NCBI GenBank assembly: GCA_029263125.1
Contig: JAJCYD010000024.1
Location: 1 to 64,000, forward strand
Length of the DNA stretch: 64,000 nucleotides
Source of the DNA: Solirubrobacteraceae bacterium
Lineage (GTDB): Bacteria > Actinomycetota > Thermoleophilia > Solirubrobacterales > Solirubrobacteraceae
Direction of reading: 5' to 3'
Shown: positions 28,845 to 37,349 of the stretch, piece by piece
Numbering within the stretch: the first letter of the stretch is position 1
Layout of the letters: every line of letters begins with the position of its first letter
Translations under genes and position numbers: made by a program
Notes under the pieces: model-generated
Seen by the model: the letters and a program-made list of their open reading frames with translations, nothing else
Databases searched by the model: none
Told to the model about the DNA's origin: nothing

Positions 28845-29335
28845 GCGGGCGCCGGGTTGGGCACGTCGTCGTAGCTGCCGACAAGCGTCGACGGGGTGCG
28901 CCACATGATGACCGCGTCCTCGCCGTTGTCCTGGTAGTAGCGGCGCCGGCGCCCCGCCGCGCGGAAGCCGTAGCGCTCGTAGAGGGCGATCGCGCCGACG
29001 TTGGACTCGCGCACCTCCAGCGTGAAGCGCGCGCGGACCTCGTCGATGCGGTCGATCAGCGCGAGCAGCAGGGACGTCGCGATCCCTTCGCGGCGACGGG
29101 AAGGCTCGACGGCGATGTTCATGATGTGCCAGACCGTGTCATAGCGCGAGCAGATGAGATAGCCGACGAGCACGTCACCCTCAAGCGCGGCGAGCGGCAC
29201 GCCACTGGACTTCGACAGCTCCAGCACGAACATCGCCAGCGACCACGGCGTCGGAAATGCCCGCCGCTCCAGGCTGATGATCTCAGGGAGGTCCGCGTAG
29301 GTGAGGCGGCGGATTTCAAGCGCTTCCAGGGTCAA
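28841..29335 (-). CDS. rimI: RimI-like GNAT N-acetyltransferase
   Basis: The 164-residue protein is a GNAT fold: the acetyl-CoA pyrophosphate-binding motif RRREGIATSLL near 82-92, preceded by HIMNIAVEPS, and the C-terminal NVGAIALYERYGFRAAGRRRRYY. RimI acetylates the N-terminus of ribosomal protein S18 and related substrates. No ATG is available; the TTG at 29335 gives the expected family N-terminus (TLEALEIRRLTYADLPEI). It is the first gene of the overlapping rimI-grx-rex operon. Confidence 0.82.
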   Translation of the reverse strand: MTLEALEIRRLTYADLPEIISLERRAFPTPWSLAMFVLELSKSSGVPLAALEGDVLVGYLICSRYDTVWHIMNIAVEPSRRREGIATSLLLALIDRIDEVRARFTLEVRESNVGAIALYERYGFRAAGRRRRYYQDNGEDAVIMWRTPSTLVGSYDDVPNPAPA

Positions 29336-29383
29336 GGCTTGCGAGGCACGGCGTCGGGCTTGCGCGGGTGGTCGGGGAGGCGG

Positions 29384-29692
29384 TCAGAGCTGCACGACAT
29401 CGGCTGTGCGCAACCGCAGCGCCACGCCGAGGAACGTCGCCCATGCGCCCGCGAGCAGCAGCGCGAACGCATCAAGGCCCGTATTCGGAAGTTCATTGCC
29501 GGCGTCCGGCTGGGCGACTGCGGGCGTATCGGGCCCCGGCTCGGGCTGTGCAACGCCATCCAGCGGCACAGGCGGTTGCTGGGAGACACCCGGGGTGTTC
29601 TCGGGAAGATCGGGCATCTGCGCGAGCGCCGATCCGGGCCCGCTCACGGCCAGCGTCACGAGCATGGCAAGGATACATAGCGGCCACCGCAC
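29384..29692 (-). CDS. Small secreted LPXTG-type surface protein (102 aa)
   Basis: The protein has a signal peptide (VRWPLCILAMLVTLAVSG, cleavage near ALA-Q at 24/25), a Pro/Gln/Asp-rich mature region of only ~42 residues, then LPNTG at 68-72, a hydrophobic helix (AFALLLAGAWATFLGVAL) and a short basic tail. This is a complete sortase sorting signal on an almost domain-less protein. TACAGT (minus strand, 29700-29705) is exactly 7 bp before the GTG at 29692. No sortase gene is in the window. The tail after the helix is slightly longer than usual (LRLRTADVVQL). Confidence 0.75.
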   Translation of the reverse strand: MRWPLCILAMLVTLAVSGPGSALAQMPDLPENTPGVSQQPPVPLDGVAQPEPGPDTPAVAQPDAGNELPNTGLDAFALLLAGAWATFLGVALRLRTADVVQL

Positions 29693-29756
29693 GTCGCGGA
29701 CTGTAGTCGGTGTCGCGGCGTGACTCCACGCGACCGGCTGCGCTACCGTCGCGCCG

Positions 29757-30266
29757 GTGCTGACCGCTACGCAATCCGAGCGCCTGCAGGCCTGCGCGCG
29801 CGTTCTGGACGCGCCCGCGAGGATCGTCATGACCGGCGATGTCAGCGCCGGCGCGCGCGACGCCGTGGCGGCGGGCGCGGGGGCGGGCGTGGACGTCCTC
29901 GTCGTCAGCCCCGGCGAGATCAAGCGGGTCGACGGATCGATCGACGTGCTCTTCCTTGGCCCCACGGCCCGCTACAGCGTCGCGCTGGCCATGCTGCAGC
30001 AATGGCCGGGCCGCGTCGTTCCGGGCGGCACGCTGTTCGTCCACGGCGCCTTTGCCGAGCCGCCGATCACCGTGGCGCTCCTGCGGACGATCGGATCTTC
30101 CCGCGCGTGGCGCTACTTCGGCCGCGACGATGCGCTGGCCGAGTACGTGCAGGCCGACCTCTCCCACGGCGAGCGCGTGCTGGACGCCATCGCGCAGGCC
30201 GCCCAGCTGCCGGCGTTCCTGCGCAGGCTGGCGCGCAGACGCCCCACACGGTTGACCTCCTCGTAA
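29757..30266 (+). CDS. Hypothetical class I methyltransferase-like protein
   Basis: The 169-residue protein has alternating strand/helix segments: ARIVMTGDVSAGARDAVA, VDVLVVSPGEI, DVLFLGPTARYSVALAMLQQ, and RVVPGGTLFVHGAFAEPP. The middle resembles the SAM_MT class-24 type (D-x-LFLGP...GG-x-LFVHG), but the glycine-rich motif I is not clear, so activity is uncertain. TACCGT at 29744-29749 lies 7 bp before the GTG, predicting a leaderless transcript. It is divergent from the LPNTG gene. Confidence 0.55.
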   Translation: MLTATQSERLQACARVLDAPARIVMTGDVSAGARDAVAAGAGAGVDVLVVSPGEIKRVDGSIDVLFLGPTARYSVALAMLQQWPGRVVPGGTLFVHGAFAEPPITVALLRTIGSSRAWRYFGRDDALAEYVQADLSHGERVLDAIAQAAQLPAFLRRLARRRPTRLTSS

Positions 30267-30289
30267 TCCTTCGCGGCTAGCCTGCTGGC

Positions 30290-30694
30290 ATGGAGAAGAC
30301 CACCGCGAAGACCGACGACGAGTGGAAGGCCGAGCTCACCACAGAGCAGTACGAGACCCTGCGCAAGGCGGGCACCGAGCGCGCGTTCACCGGACGCTAC
30401 GTCGACGAGAAGACACCCGGCATGTACAACTGCGCCGGTTGCGGCGCGGCGCTGTTCGCGTCGGACACGAAGTTCGACTCCGGCACCGGCTGGCCGAGCT
30501 TCACCGACCCGGCGGTCGCCGAGGCCGTGGAGCTGCACACCGACCGCTCCTACGGCATGACCCGGACCGAGGTCGTCTGCAAGCGCTGCGGCGGCCACCT
30601 GGGGCATGTCTTCCCCGACGGTCCCGGCGCCAGCGGTCAGCGCTACTGCATCAACTCCGCAGCGCTGGAGCTCGATCCAAAGGCGAATAGCTGA
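30290..30694 (+). CDS. msrB: Peptide-methionine (R)-S-oxide reductase
   Basis: The 134-residue enzyme has the zinc-binding pairs CAGC (48-51) and CKRC (97-100), GTGWPSF (66-72), GGHLGHVF and the catalytic cysteine in RYCINS (Cys120). It reduces methionine-R-sulfoxide in proteins. TAGCCT at 30278-30283 is 6 bp before the ATG. A bulged GC-rich hairpin follows the gene and is shared with the convergent glycosylase gene. Confidence 0.96.
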   Translation: MEKTTAKTDDEWKAELTTEQYETLRKAGTERAFTGRYVDEKTPGMYNCAGCGAALFASDTKFDSGTGWPSFTDPAVAEAVELHTDRSYGMTRTEVVCKRCGGHLGHVFPDGPGASGQRYCINSAALELDPKANS

Positions 30695-30699
30695 CGGGC

Positions 30700-30732
30700 G
30701 CGGCGAGAGCTCGGGCCCACCGAGCTCGCCGC
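30700..30732. terminator. Bidirectional hairpin between msrB and the uracil-DNA glycosylase gene
   Basis: GCGGCGAGAGCTCG (30700-30713) pairs with CGAGCTCGCCGC (30721-30732) apart from a 2-nt bulge, with a 7-nt loop. It lies 6 bp after the msrB stop and 55 bp from the stop of the convergent gene, so it can serve both directions. No U-tract is evident. Confidence 0.55.
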
Positions 30733-30787
30733 ACAGCTCGACTGGCCATAGACGGCACGCCGGTGCCGGACCCCGGACGTGCTCCGC

Positions 30788-31489
30788 TCAGAACAGGCCG
30801 AGCTGGGGCTCGTCTGACCCGTCATCGATCTGTGGGGCCCAGCTGGGTGGCGCAGGGTCTGGCTGCAACACGGCTTCGACGATCGGTTCCGGCTGGGCCG
30901 GAAGATCCAGCGCCAGCAGCGCGGGCAGCCTCGCGACGTCGGCTCGCAACGTGTCGAGGAGCGCGCGAGTGTAAAGCGCCGCGGCAGGGTGATACAGCGG
31001 ATACAGGCGCACCGCCCTGCTGCCGATCGTGACGATCTCCGCCTGACCATGCAGCCGCGAGATCCCGGTCGTGTCGCCGCGCAGGAGCTTCGTGGAGAAG
31101 TTGCCCAGGGTGCAGATCACGCGCGGCGCGATCAGCCGTACCTGCTCCATCAGGTAGTCGCGGCAGTTGTCGATCTCCGCGGGCAGCGGGTCGCGGTTGC
31201 CGGGAGGGCGACACTTGAGAGCGTTCGCGATGAAGACGTCCCGGCGTGCGAACCCCACACCCGCGAGCAGCTCGTCGAGCAGCTTGCCGGCGGCGCCGAC
31301 GAACGGCACGCCCTGCTCGTCCTCCTTGGCGCCGGGGGCCTCGCCGACGAACATCAGGTCGGCATCGGCGTTGCCGGCCCCGAAGACCACCTGGGTGCGG
31401 GTGCTCGCGAGCTGGGCGCAGCGCGTGCAGCCGCGCGCCTGCTCGAAGACCGACCTGAGCTCCTCGCGGCGCTCCGCGCTCGTGGACAC
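30788..31489 (-). CDS. Uracil-DNA glycosylase, family 4 (4Fe-4S)
   Basis: The 233-residue protein has four cysteines arranged for a 4Fe-4S cluster (C21, C24, C93, C109), the active-site motif GEAPGAKEDEQG (49-60), KCRPPGNRDP and the HPAAAL motif. Family-4 UDGs remove uracil from DNA. The C-terminal ~40 residues are a low-complexity extension (LPAQPEPIVEAVLQPDP and on). The start is GTG 31489, with TACCAT (minus strand, 31496-31501) 6 bp upstream. Confidence 0.9.
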   Translation of the reverse strand: MSTSAERREELRSVFEQARGCTRCAQLASTRTQVVFGAGNADADLMFVGEAPGAKEDEQGVPFVGAAGKLLDELLAGVGFARRDVFIANALKCRPPGNRDPLPAEIDNCRDYLMEQVRLIAPRVICTLGNFSTKLLRGDTTGISRLHGQAEIVTIGSRAVRLYPLYHPAAALYTRALLDTLRADVARLPALLALDLPAQPEPIVEAVLQPDPAPPSWAPQIDDGSDEPQLGLF

Positions 31490-31538
31490 GCGCCGATGGT
31501 AGAGCCGCGCGCGGCTTGGAGCCGCGCGCGACCCGCGA

Positions 31539-32927
31539 TCATCGCGCGAGCACCTGTTCCAGCGACTGGAAGGGGAGCACCTGGAAGGACCGCATCTCGC
31601 CGCGGATGCGCTGCGGGAGGTAGCCGGTGAACAGCGTGTAGGAGTGCACCGAGCCGCTGCGCAGGATCATCTCGATCGCCTGCTTGTCGGGGAGCTTCTC
31701 GTCGATGCTCCAGCGACCGTTATTGATCTCGCCCTTCAACTCGAGCACGCGCGTATCGCAAAGGAACTGGTACTCCAGCTGCAGACGCACCACGCCGCGG
31801 GCCTTGCTGTTGACCGTGCCGGATGCTTTGACTCGCAGTTCGTTGCCGACGAGGCTGATCGTCGGCCGCTTGAGGTCGAGCTTGGCCTTGTTGCGCGCCG
31901 CGCGCAGGCGCACCTCCTGCAGACGCGTGTCGGAGTTGCCCGCGTACTTCATCGTGAGGATGCCGGTGCCCAGCCGCGCCTGCGCGTCGGGCACGTCGCG
32001 CGCGAATCGGACCCGGCGGTTGGAGCTGTCGACCGGCGCCTTGAAGCGCGTGCGAGTACCGGCTGCGTGGTATTCGACATCCATCTGACCCGATGCGCGT
32101 GCGGTGATCGGAGCGAGCACGTTGAGCTTGCCGCCGGCCGTGCTCGCGCGGGCCAGGGACAGCTTGGAGGTGTTCTTCACCGGACACGTCGGAAGCTGGA
32201 AGTCGCGTGCCGCCGGGGCCGTCGACGATGGCGGCGTCGCCGGGCCACCCGGCCCGGTCGACGGATCGCCCGTGCCGTCTGCGGGGAACAAGCCGAGAGC
32301 CCCTCCCAACGTGCCGAGCAGACCGGCCACGAGGTCCGGGTCCACACCCGCGGTCGAGAGCAGAGGCTTGAGCAGCGCCAGCAGCGAGGTGAGGTCCGCC
32401 AGCTGAGCGGGATCCGTTGGCAACCCGCCGGCGACCAGCGCCGTGACCTGGCCGAGCAGCAAGTTGACGGCGTCCGGGTTGGCGGCACCTCCACCGGCCA
32501 GCTGTGTGACCGTGCCCAGCAGGCCGGTGATGACCGAGCCTGTGCCGGTCGGGCTCGCGATCAGCTCCGTGATCTGGGCCGGGGTGAGGGCGCCGACCAC
32601 GTTGGTGAGATCGCCGCCGGTGAGGCCCAAGACAAGCGTCGCGAGATCGCCGCCGGTGAGTCCGGAGAGAAGCGTCGTCAGCTGCGCGGGGTCGGCCAGC
32701 ACCTCCTCGAACGACAGGCCGCTGAGCGCCGCATCCACGTCGCCGGATAGAACGCTTCCGAGGATGGCGCCCAGATCGAGGGCTCGCGGCTGCGCGGACG
32801 GCGCGGACTCGCGAACGGTCGGGGTCGGCCCTTCGGCCGCGCCGGCGGCGGTGCTCAACGCACCCGAGAGGACGATGGCGGATGTCGCCGCGGCAATGAC
32901 CAGCGGACGCCTGGAACGTTGAAGCAT
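31539..32927 (-). CDS. Large secreted protein of unknown function with Leu/Gly repeat region
   Basis: The 462-residue protein has a signal peptide (residues 1-31, ending near AAGAAEG). A low-complexity region (~45-215) follows, rich in Leu, Gly, Ala and Asp and repeating units such as GLTGGDL, LLSTAGVDPDLVAGLLGTLG and ADPAQL. After a Pro/Ser/Thr linker there is a C-terminal beta-rich domain (CPVKNTSKLSLARAS, YRIS-like strands, FLCDTRVLELKGEI). No family is recognised. An in-frame TTG at 32960 would add 11 residues; ATG 32927 is preferred because it starts the signal sequence. Confidence 0.7.
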   Translation of the reverse strand: MLQRSRRPLVIAAATSAIVLSGALSTAAGAAEGPTPTVRESAPSAQPRALDLGAILGSVLSGDVDAALSGLSFEEVLADPAQLTTLLSGLTGGDLATLVLGLTGGDLTNVVGALTPAQITELIASPTGTGSVITGLLGTVTQLAGGGAANPDAVNLLLGQVTALVAGGLPTDPAQLADLTSLLALLKPLLSTAGVDPDLVAGLLGTLGGALGLFPADGTGDPSTGPGGPATPPSSTAPAARDFQLPTCPVKNTSKLSLARASTAGGKLNVLAPITARASGQMDVEYHAAGTRTRFKAPVDSSNRRVRFARDVPDAQARLGTGILTMKYAGNSDTRLQEVRLRAARNKAKLDLKRPTISLVGNELRVKASGTVNSKARGVVRLQLEYQFLCDTRVLELKGEINNGRWSIDEKLPDKQAIEMILRSGSVHSYTLFTGYLPQRIRGEMRSFQVLPFQSLEQVLAR

Positions 32928-33060
32928 GGTGGAGAGGATCCCTTCTTTGCGACAGGACAAAGCGATGTCCGTCCTTCATCGGCACGGAGCCGGCCCGGCG
33001 CAAGAGCGCTTGGACGAATCCTCCGAGCGCCGAGTCGCTTCGGCTAGGCTTTGCCGGTAC

Positions 33061-33078
33061 GTGACGGACCGCCGTCAC
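33061..33078 (+). promoter_or_regulatory. Perfect inverted repeat in the panC leader
   Basis: GTGACGG (33061-33067) and CCGTCAC (33072-33078) are perfect 7-bp arms separated by ACCG. The repeat lies 75 bp before the panC start and 10 bp after the TAGGCT hexamer at 33045-33050. It coincides with the first codons of the candidate upstream ORF, so it could be an operator or a 5' hairpin controlling panCDB. Confidence 0.45.
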
Positions 33079-33156
33079 GCGTCAACTGACCGCGACCGGT
33101 ACCTCCCGGAGGACTGGACCGAGATGATGAGCCCCGACACGGCGAGCACGCCATGA
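33061..33156 (+). CDS. Candidate 31-codon upstream ORF coupled to panC
   Basis: Starting at GTG 33061, an open frame encodes VTDRRHASTDRDRYLPEDWT plus 11 more residues. It ends in a TGA that overlaps the panC ATG in an ATGA junction. The junction type and the TAGGCT hexamer 10 bp upstream are what a translated leader would show, but composition alone keeps many frames open here, so it could be chance. No homologous family is recognised. Confidence 0.3.
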   Translation: MTDRRHASTDRDRYLPEDWTEMMSPDTASTP

Positions 33157-34025
33157 AGACGCTACGCGTCGTCGCCGACGTGCGCGCCGCGCTGGACGAC
33201 CCCCGCAGCGCCGGACGCAGCATCGGCCTCGTGCCCACGATGGGCGCCCTGCACGAGGGCCACGTCTCGTTGATCCGCCGCGCGCGGGCCGCCTGCGACG
33301 AGGTCGTCGTCTCGCTGTTCGTCAACCCCTCGCAGTTCGACGAGCCCGGCGACCTCGCCGCCTACCCCCGCGAGGAGCAGCGTGACGCCGCCGTGGCGGC
33401 GCGGGCCGGGGCCGACATCCTCTTCGCTCCCTCGCCGGACGAGATCTACCCGCCCGGCTTCTCGACGACCGTCACGGTGGATGAGCTCGCCGCCTCGCTG
33501 GAGGGCGCGCACCGCGGCCCCGCGCACTTCGCCAGCGTTGCGACGATCGTGACGAAGCTGCTCAACATGGTCCAGCCGAGCGTCGCCTACTTCGGCCAGA
33601 AGGACGCCCAGCAGGTCGCCGTCATCCGCCGGCTGGTGTCAGACCTCGACATCCCCGTCGACATCGAGGTCGCACCGACCGTCCGCGAGCCCGACGGCCT
33701 CGCCCTCTCGAGCCGCAACGTGCGCCTGGACGCAGAGCAGCGGCGCCGGGCGCTCGCCCTGCCCCGCGCGCTGGACGCCGCGCGTCAAGCCCTCGCCGGC
33801 GGCGAGCGCGACGCCGCGGCGATCGCCGCCGCCGCGCGCAGCGCGATGATCGCGGCCGGGGTCGAGCCCGAGTACCTGGAGCTCGTCTCCCCCGACACCT
33901 TCGTACCGATCGGACACGTCAACGGTCAGCCCGCGCTCGTCGCCGTCGCCGCCCGCTTCGGCGACGTGCGGCTGATCGACAACGCGCTGTTGAATCCCTC
34001 AGATCCGGCGACCGAGAGGCTCTGA
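33153..34025 (+). CDS. panC: Pantothenate synthetase
   Basis: The 290-residue enzyme has the ATP-binding motif PTMGALHEGHVSLIRRA near 28-44, FVNPSQFDEPGDLAAYPR, GKKD-type YFGQKDAQQVAVIRRL, and LSSRNVRLD. It condenses pantoate and beta-alanine using ATP to form pantothenate. It is first in the order panC-panD-panB. No Shine-Dalgarno is visible; its ATG overlaps the stop of a short upstream ORF, hinting at translational coupling. Confidence 0.96.
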   Translation: MKTLRVVADVRAALDDPRSAGRSIGLVPTMGALHEGHVSLIRRARAACDEVVVSLFVNPSQFDEPGDLAAYPREEQRDAAVAARAGADILFAPSPDEIYPPGFSTTVTVDELAASLEGAHRGPAHFASVATIVTKLLNMVQPSVAYFGQKDAQQVAVIRRLVSDLDIPVDIEVAPTVREPDGLALSSRNVRLDAEQRRRALALPRALDAARQALAGGERDAAAIAAAARSAMIAAGVEPEYLELVSPDTFVPIGHVNGQPALVAVAARFGDVRLIDNALLNPSDPATERL

Positions 34026-34031
34026 CCCACC

Positions 34032-34430
34032 ATGCACCGAACGATGCTCAAGTCCAAGATCCACCGGGCCACGATCACCGACTGCGACCTGCACTACGTC
34101 GGCTCGATCACGATCGACGCCGGTCTGCTGGAGGCCGCCGACATCCTCGAGCACGAGCAGGTGCACGTCGTCGACATCGACAACGGCGCACGCTTTGAGA
34201 CCTACACGATCGCCGGGGAGCGCGGCTCGGGCACGATGCAGATCAACGGCGCCGCCGCCCGGCTCGTGCAGCGCGGCGACACGATCATCGTGATCTCCTA
34301 CGCGCAGCTCGACGAAGCCGAGCTGGCCGCCTACGAGCCGCGCGTGGTGCATGTCGCCGCGGGCACGAACGCGATCGTCGACATCGACAGCGCGGTCGCC
34401 ACTCTGCTGACCTCGTCGAAAGGCCGCTGA
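34032..34430 (+). CDS. panD: Aspartate 1-decarboxylase precursor
   Basis: The 132-residue pyruvoyl enzyme has the self-cleavage site Gly24-Ser25 ([10 protein letters not shown]), Lys9 and the conserved NGAARFETY-type segment and [13 protein letters not shown]. Cleavage generates the pyruvoyl group that decarboxylates aspartate to beta-alanine, the substrate of PanC next door. It lies 6 bp after panC and overlaps the panB start by 1 bp. Confidence 0.96.
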   Translation: MHRTMLKSKIHRATITDCDLHYVGSITIDAGLLEAADILEHEQVHVVDIDNGARFETYTIAGERGSGTMQINGAAARLVQRGDTIIVISYAQLDEAELAAYEPRVVHVAAGTNAIVDIDSAVATLLTSSKGR

Positions 34431-35320
34431 TGTCCAGTCACCCCAGCCAGATCTCGGCGGCCGCGACGACCGACCGCCTGCCCGTCACCCTCCCCCGCCT
34501 GACCGAGATGAAGCGCCTCGGCGATCCGATCGTGATGGTCACCGCCTACGACTTCCCCAGCGCGCGCGCGGCCGAGGCGGCCGGCGTGGACATGGTGCTC
34601 GTCGGCGACTCGGGCGCGATGACCGTGCTCGGCTACCCATCGACGGTCGCCGTCGAGACCGACGAACTGCTCGTGCTCGCCAAGGCCGTGCGGCGCGGGC
34701 TGCGCACGCCGTTTCTCGTCGGGGACCTGCCGTTCGGCTCCTACGAGGTCTCCGACGGGCAGGCGATCCAGACGGCGCTGCGCTTCGTCAAGGAGGCCGG
34801 CTGCGACGCCGTCAAGCTCGAGGGCGGCGGACCCGCATCGGCAGCGCGGGCGCGCGCCGTCGTCGGCGCTGGGATCCCCGTCATGGGACATGTCGGCCTG
34901 ACGCCGCAGACCGCGACCGCGCTGGGCGGCTATCGCGCCCAGGGCAAGACCGCCGGCGCGGCCGCCCGGATCGCCGACGAGGCGATCGCGCTCCAGGACG
35001 CCGGCTGCTTCTCGATCGTCTTCGAGGCGATCCCCTCCGATCTCGCCGAGCTGTTGATGGTGCACATCCAGATCCCGGTCATCGGGATCGGCGCGGGTCC
35101 GGCGGTCGATGGCCAGGTGCTGGTCTTCCATGACCTGCTCGGGATCCGCGAGGGCCTCGGCGCGCGCTTCGTCAAGCGCTACGCCGATCTGCAGGACGAC
35201 ATGGCAGCCGGCGTGGGCGAGTTCGCCGGTGACGTGCGCAGCAGGCGCTATCCGCTGCCCGAGCACGGCTATGCGATCGACCCCTCCGAGCTCGACGCCT
35301 TTCGCCAGCACCTGTCATAG
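34430..35320 (+). CDS. panB: 3-methyl-2-oxobutanoate hydroxymethyltransferase
   Basis: The 296-residue enzyme shows MVTAYDFPSARAAEAAGVDM, the metal site VGDSGAMTVLGY, GDLPFGSYE, KLEGGG, GHVGLTPQTATALGGYRAQG and the C-terminal KRYADL. It adds a hydroxymethyl group from 5,10-methylene-THF to ketoisovalerate, giving ketopantoate. With panC and panD it supplies all but the ketopantoate reductase step of pantothenate synthesis; no panE is nearby. Confidence 0.96.
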   Translation: MSSHPSQISAAATTDRLPVTLPRLTEMKRLGDPIVMVTAYDFPSARAAEAAGVDMVLVGDSGAMTVLGYPSTVAVETDELLVLAKAVRRGLRTPFLVGDLPFGSYEVSDGQAIQTALRFVKEAGCDAVKLEGGGPASAARARAVVGAGIPVMGHVGLTPQTATALGGYRAQGKTAGAAARIADEAIALQDAGCFSIVFEAIPSDLAELLMVHIQIPVIGIGAGPAVDGQVLVFHDLLGIREGLGARFVKRYADLQDDMAAGVGEFAGDVRSRRYPLPEHGYAIDPSELDAFRQHLS

Positions 35321-35332
35321 AGTGCCCGGGCG

Positions 35333-35959
35333 GTGGCCCGGCTCTCGCAGATCTTCGCCCCGAAGGACCGTGTGTTCTTCGACCTCTTCGAAGCCGCCGC
35401 CGCCAACGTCCACCGAGCGGCCGAGCTGCTCGACGAGATGCTGAGCTCCTACCCCGAGCACACCGAGCTCGCGCGCGAGATCCTGCTCTGCGAGCAGGAG
35501 GGCGACCGCATCACCTACGACATCATCCAGCGGCTGAACTCGACGTTCGTGACCCCGATCGACCGCGAGGACATCCTCGCGCTCGCGTCGGGCCTGGACG
35601 ACATCGTCGACTACACCGAGGAGGTCGCCGACTACCTGGGCCTCTACAAGATCGAAGCCCCGATGGAGCAGGCTCAGAGCCTGGCGAGGATCCTCATGGC
35701 GGCGTGCCGGCAGATCGCCGAGGCGATGCCCCGGATGCGCGGCTTCGGCGACGTCTCGCCCTACACCACCGAGATCCACCGCCTGGAGACCGAGGGTGAC
35801 CGCGTCACACGAGGAGCCGTGGCCTCGCTGTTCGACAACGGCATCGACCCGATGGTGGTGATCCGCTGGAAGGACATCTTCGAGCGCCTCGAGGATGCCA
35901 TCGACGCGACCGAGCTGATCGCGAACGTGCTCGCGAACATCATCGTCAAGAACTCCTGA
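35333..35959 (+). CDS. DUF47 PhoU-like protein, PiT accessory
   Basis: The 208-residue all-helical protein matches the DUF47/PhoU-like family: FFDLFEAAAANVHRAAELL, CEQEGDRITYDIIQRLNSTFVTP, DREDILALASGLDDIVDYTEE and LETEGDRVTRGAVASLF with its ExxxDxxxR/E metal-binding repeats. Genes of this family sit before low-affinity phosphate transporters, as here (the pit gene begins 21 bp downstream). It probably regulates that transporter. TAGAGT at 35318-35323 is 9 bp before the GTG, so a promoter separate from pan is likely. Confidence 0.92.
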   Translation: MARLSQIFAPKDRVFFDLFEAAAANVHRAAELLDEMLSSYPEHTELAREILLCEQEGDRITYDIIQRLNSTFVTPIDREDILALASGLDDIVDYTEEVADYLGLYKIEAPMEQAQSLARILMAACRQIAEAMPRMRGFGDVSPYTTEIHRLETEGDRVTRGAVASLFDNGIDPMVVIRWKDIFERLEDAIDATELIANVLANIIVKNS

Positions 35960-35980
35960 GAGCGGCGGACGGCAGGGCTC

Positions 35981-37090
35981 TTGGAGAGCGACATCATCCT
36001 CGTCATCGTCGTCGTCACGGCGCTGGCATTCGACTTCACCAACGGCTTCCACGACACCGCGAACTCCGTCGCGACCTCGATCTCCACGCGCGCGCTCGCA
36101 CCGAAGACCGCCGTGGGGCTCGCCGCGATCCTGAACTTCGCCGGCGCGTTCATCTCGCTGAAGGTCGCGGCGACGATCGCCGGCGGGATCGTCGATGCCC
36201 AGATCGTGACGCCGACCGTGATCTTCGCCGGCCTGATCGGAGCGATCTTCTGGAATCTGCTGACGTGGTACTTCGGCCTGCCCTCGAGCTCGTCGCACGC
36301 CCTGATCGGTGGTGTCGTCGGCGCCGCGTTCGCGGCCGCCGGAGCCGGAGCGATCAAGGGCGCCGGGCTCCTGGAGAAGGTCATCGTCCCGGCGCTCGTC
36401 GCTCCGGTCGTCGCATTCCTCGCGGCGGGCATGGCGATCCTGATCGCCTACCGGATGGTGGGCGGGCTGCACCCGGGGCCCGTCAACCGCGGCTACCGCC
36501 TGGGCCAGATCGCAAGCCTGAGCCTGCTGTCGCTGTCGCACGGCACCAACGACGCGCAGAAGACGATGGGCATCATCACGCTAGCGCTGATCGCCAACGG
36601 CAGCCTGGCGGGCGCCAGCCCCGATCCGCCGCTGTGGGTCATCGTCTCGGCCGCCAGCGCGATCGCGCTGGGGACCTACTCGGGCGGGTGGCGGATCATC
36701 CGCACGATGGGCAGCCGCATCATCAAGATGGATCCCGCGCAGGGCTTCGCCGCACAGACCGGTGGGGCGGCGGTGCTGCTGACCGCCGCACATCTCGGGT
36801 TTCCGCTGTCGACCACGCATTCGATCACCGGCGCGGTTCTCGGGGCGGGGGCCGCCAAGCGGTTGTCGGCGGTGCGCTGGGGCCTGGCCGGGAACATCTT
36901 CCTGGCGTGGGTGCTGACGCTGCCGTGCGCCGCGGCGGTCGGCGCGCTGACGTTCGGCGTCACCAACGTCTTCGGTGACGGCGCGCTCGGGCCGCTGCTG
37001 GTCTCCGGGGCGCTCTTGGCGCTGATGGGCGTCGTCTTCGGCAAGCGCCTTCAGCGTGGCCCGGCCCTGACAACGGCGGGCAGCGCGTGA
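35981..37090 (+). CDS. pit: Low-affinity inorganic phosphate transporter, PiT family
   Basis: The 369-residue protein has about ten helices and the two inverted PiT signatures: FDFTNGFHDTANSVATSIST near residues 16-35, and SLLSLSHGTNDAQKTMGIIT with FPLSTTHSITGAVLGAG in the second half. It imports metal-phosphate coupled to H+ or Na+. The start is TTG 35981. It overlaps the following small membrane gene by 4 bp. Confidence 0.94.
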   Translation: MESDIILVIVVVTALAFDFTNGFHDTANSVATSISTRALAPKTAVGLAAILNFAGAFISLKVAATIAGGIVDAQIVTPTVIFAGLIGAIFWNLLTWYFGLPSSSSHALIGGVVGAAFAAAGAGAIKGAGLLEKVIVPALVAPVVAFLAAGMAILIAYRMVGGLHPGPVNRGYRLGQIASLSLLSLSHGTNDAQKTMGIITLALIANGSLAGASPDPPLWVIVSAASAIALGTYSGGWRIIRTMGSRIIKMDPAQGFAAQTGGAAVLLTAAHLGFPLSTTHSITGAVLGAGAAKRLSAVRWGLAGNIFLAWVLTLPCAAAVGALTFGVTNVFGDGALGPLLVSGALLALMGVVFGKRLQRGPALTTAGSA

Positions 37091-37326
37091 TCGCCGCGAT
37101 CGACATCGACGCGCTGCTCGAGCTCGTCTGGGCGGCGCCGCTCGCGGTGCTCGTCGTGACGGTCGCCTGGGCCCTGGTCATCCGCGGGACGACCGGGGCA
37201 CTGGAGGCTCGCAGGGACCGCAGGGCGATTCCGGCGGCCCGCAGCGCCTTCGTCGCACTCGCGGGCGCTGTGCTTTTCGCGATGGCGCTCGCATTCGGGC
37301 TGCTGATCATGCTCTCCAAGAGCTGA
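37087..37326 (+). CDS. Small membrane protein in the pit operon (79 aa)
   Basis: It starts at GTG within a GTGA overlap with pit. It has an acidic N-terminus (IDIDALLELV), helix 1 (APLAVLVVTVAWALVI), a basic loop (ALEARRDRRAIPAARS) and helix 2 (AFVALAGAVLFAMALAFGLLIML). Such two-helix proteins often follow actinobacterial pit genes. No biochemical role is known to me; the overlap suggests it is cotranslated and may associate with Pit. Confidence 0.8.
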   Translation: MIAAIDIDALLELVWAAPLAVLVVTVAWALVIRGTTGALEARRDRRAIPAARSAFVALAGAVLFAMALAFGLLIMLSKS

Positions 37327-37349
37327 GCGCCGGGAGGCACTGCAGCGTG

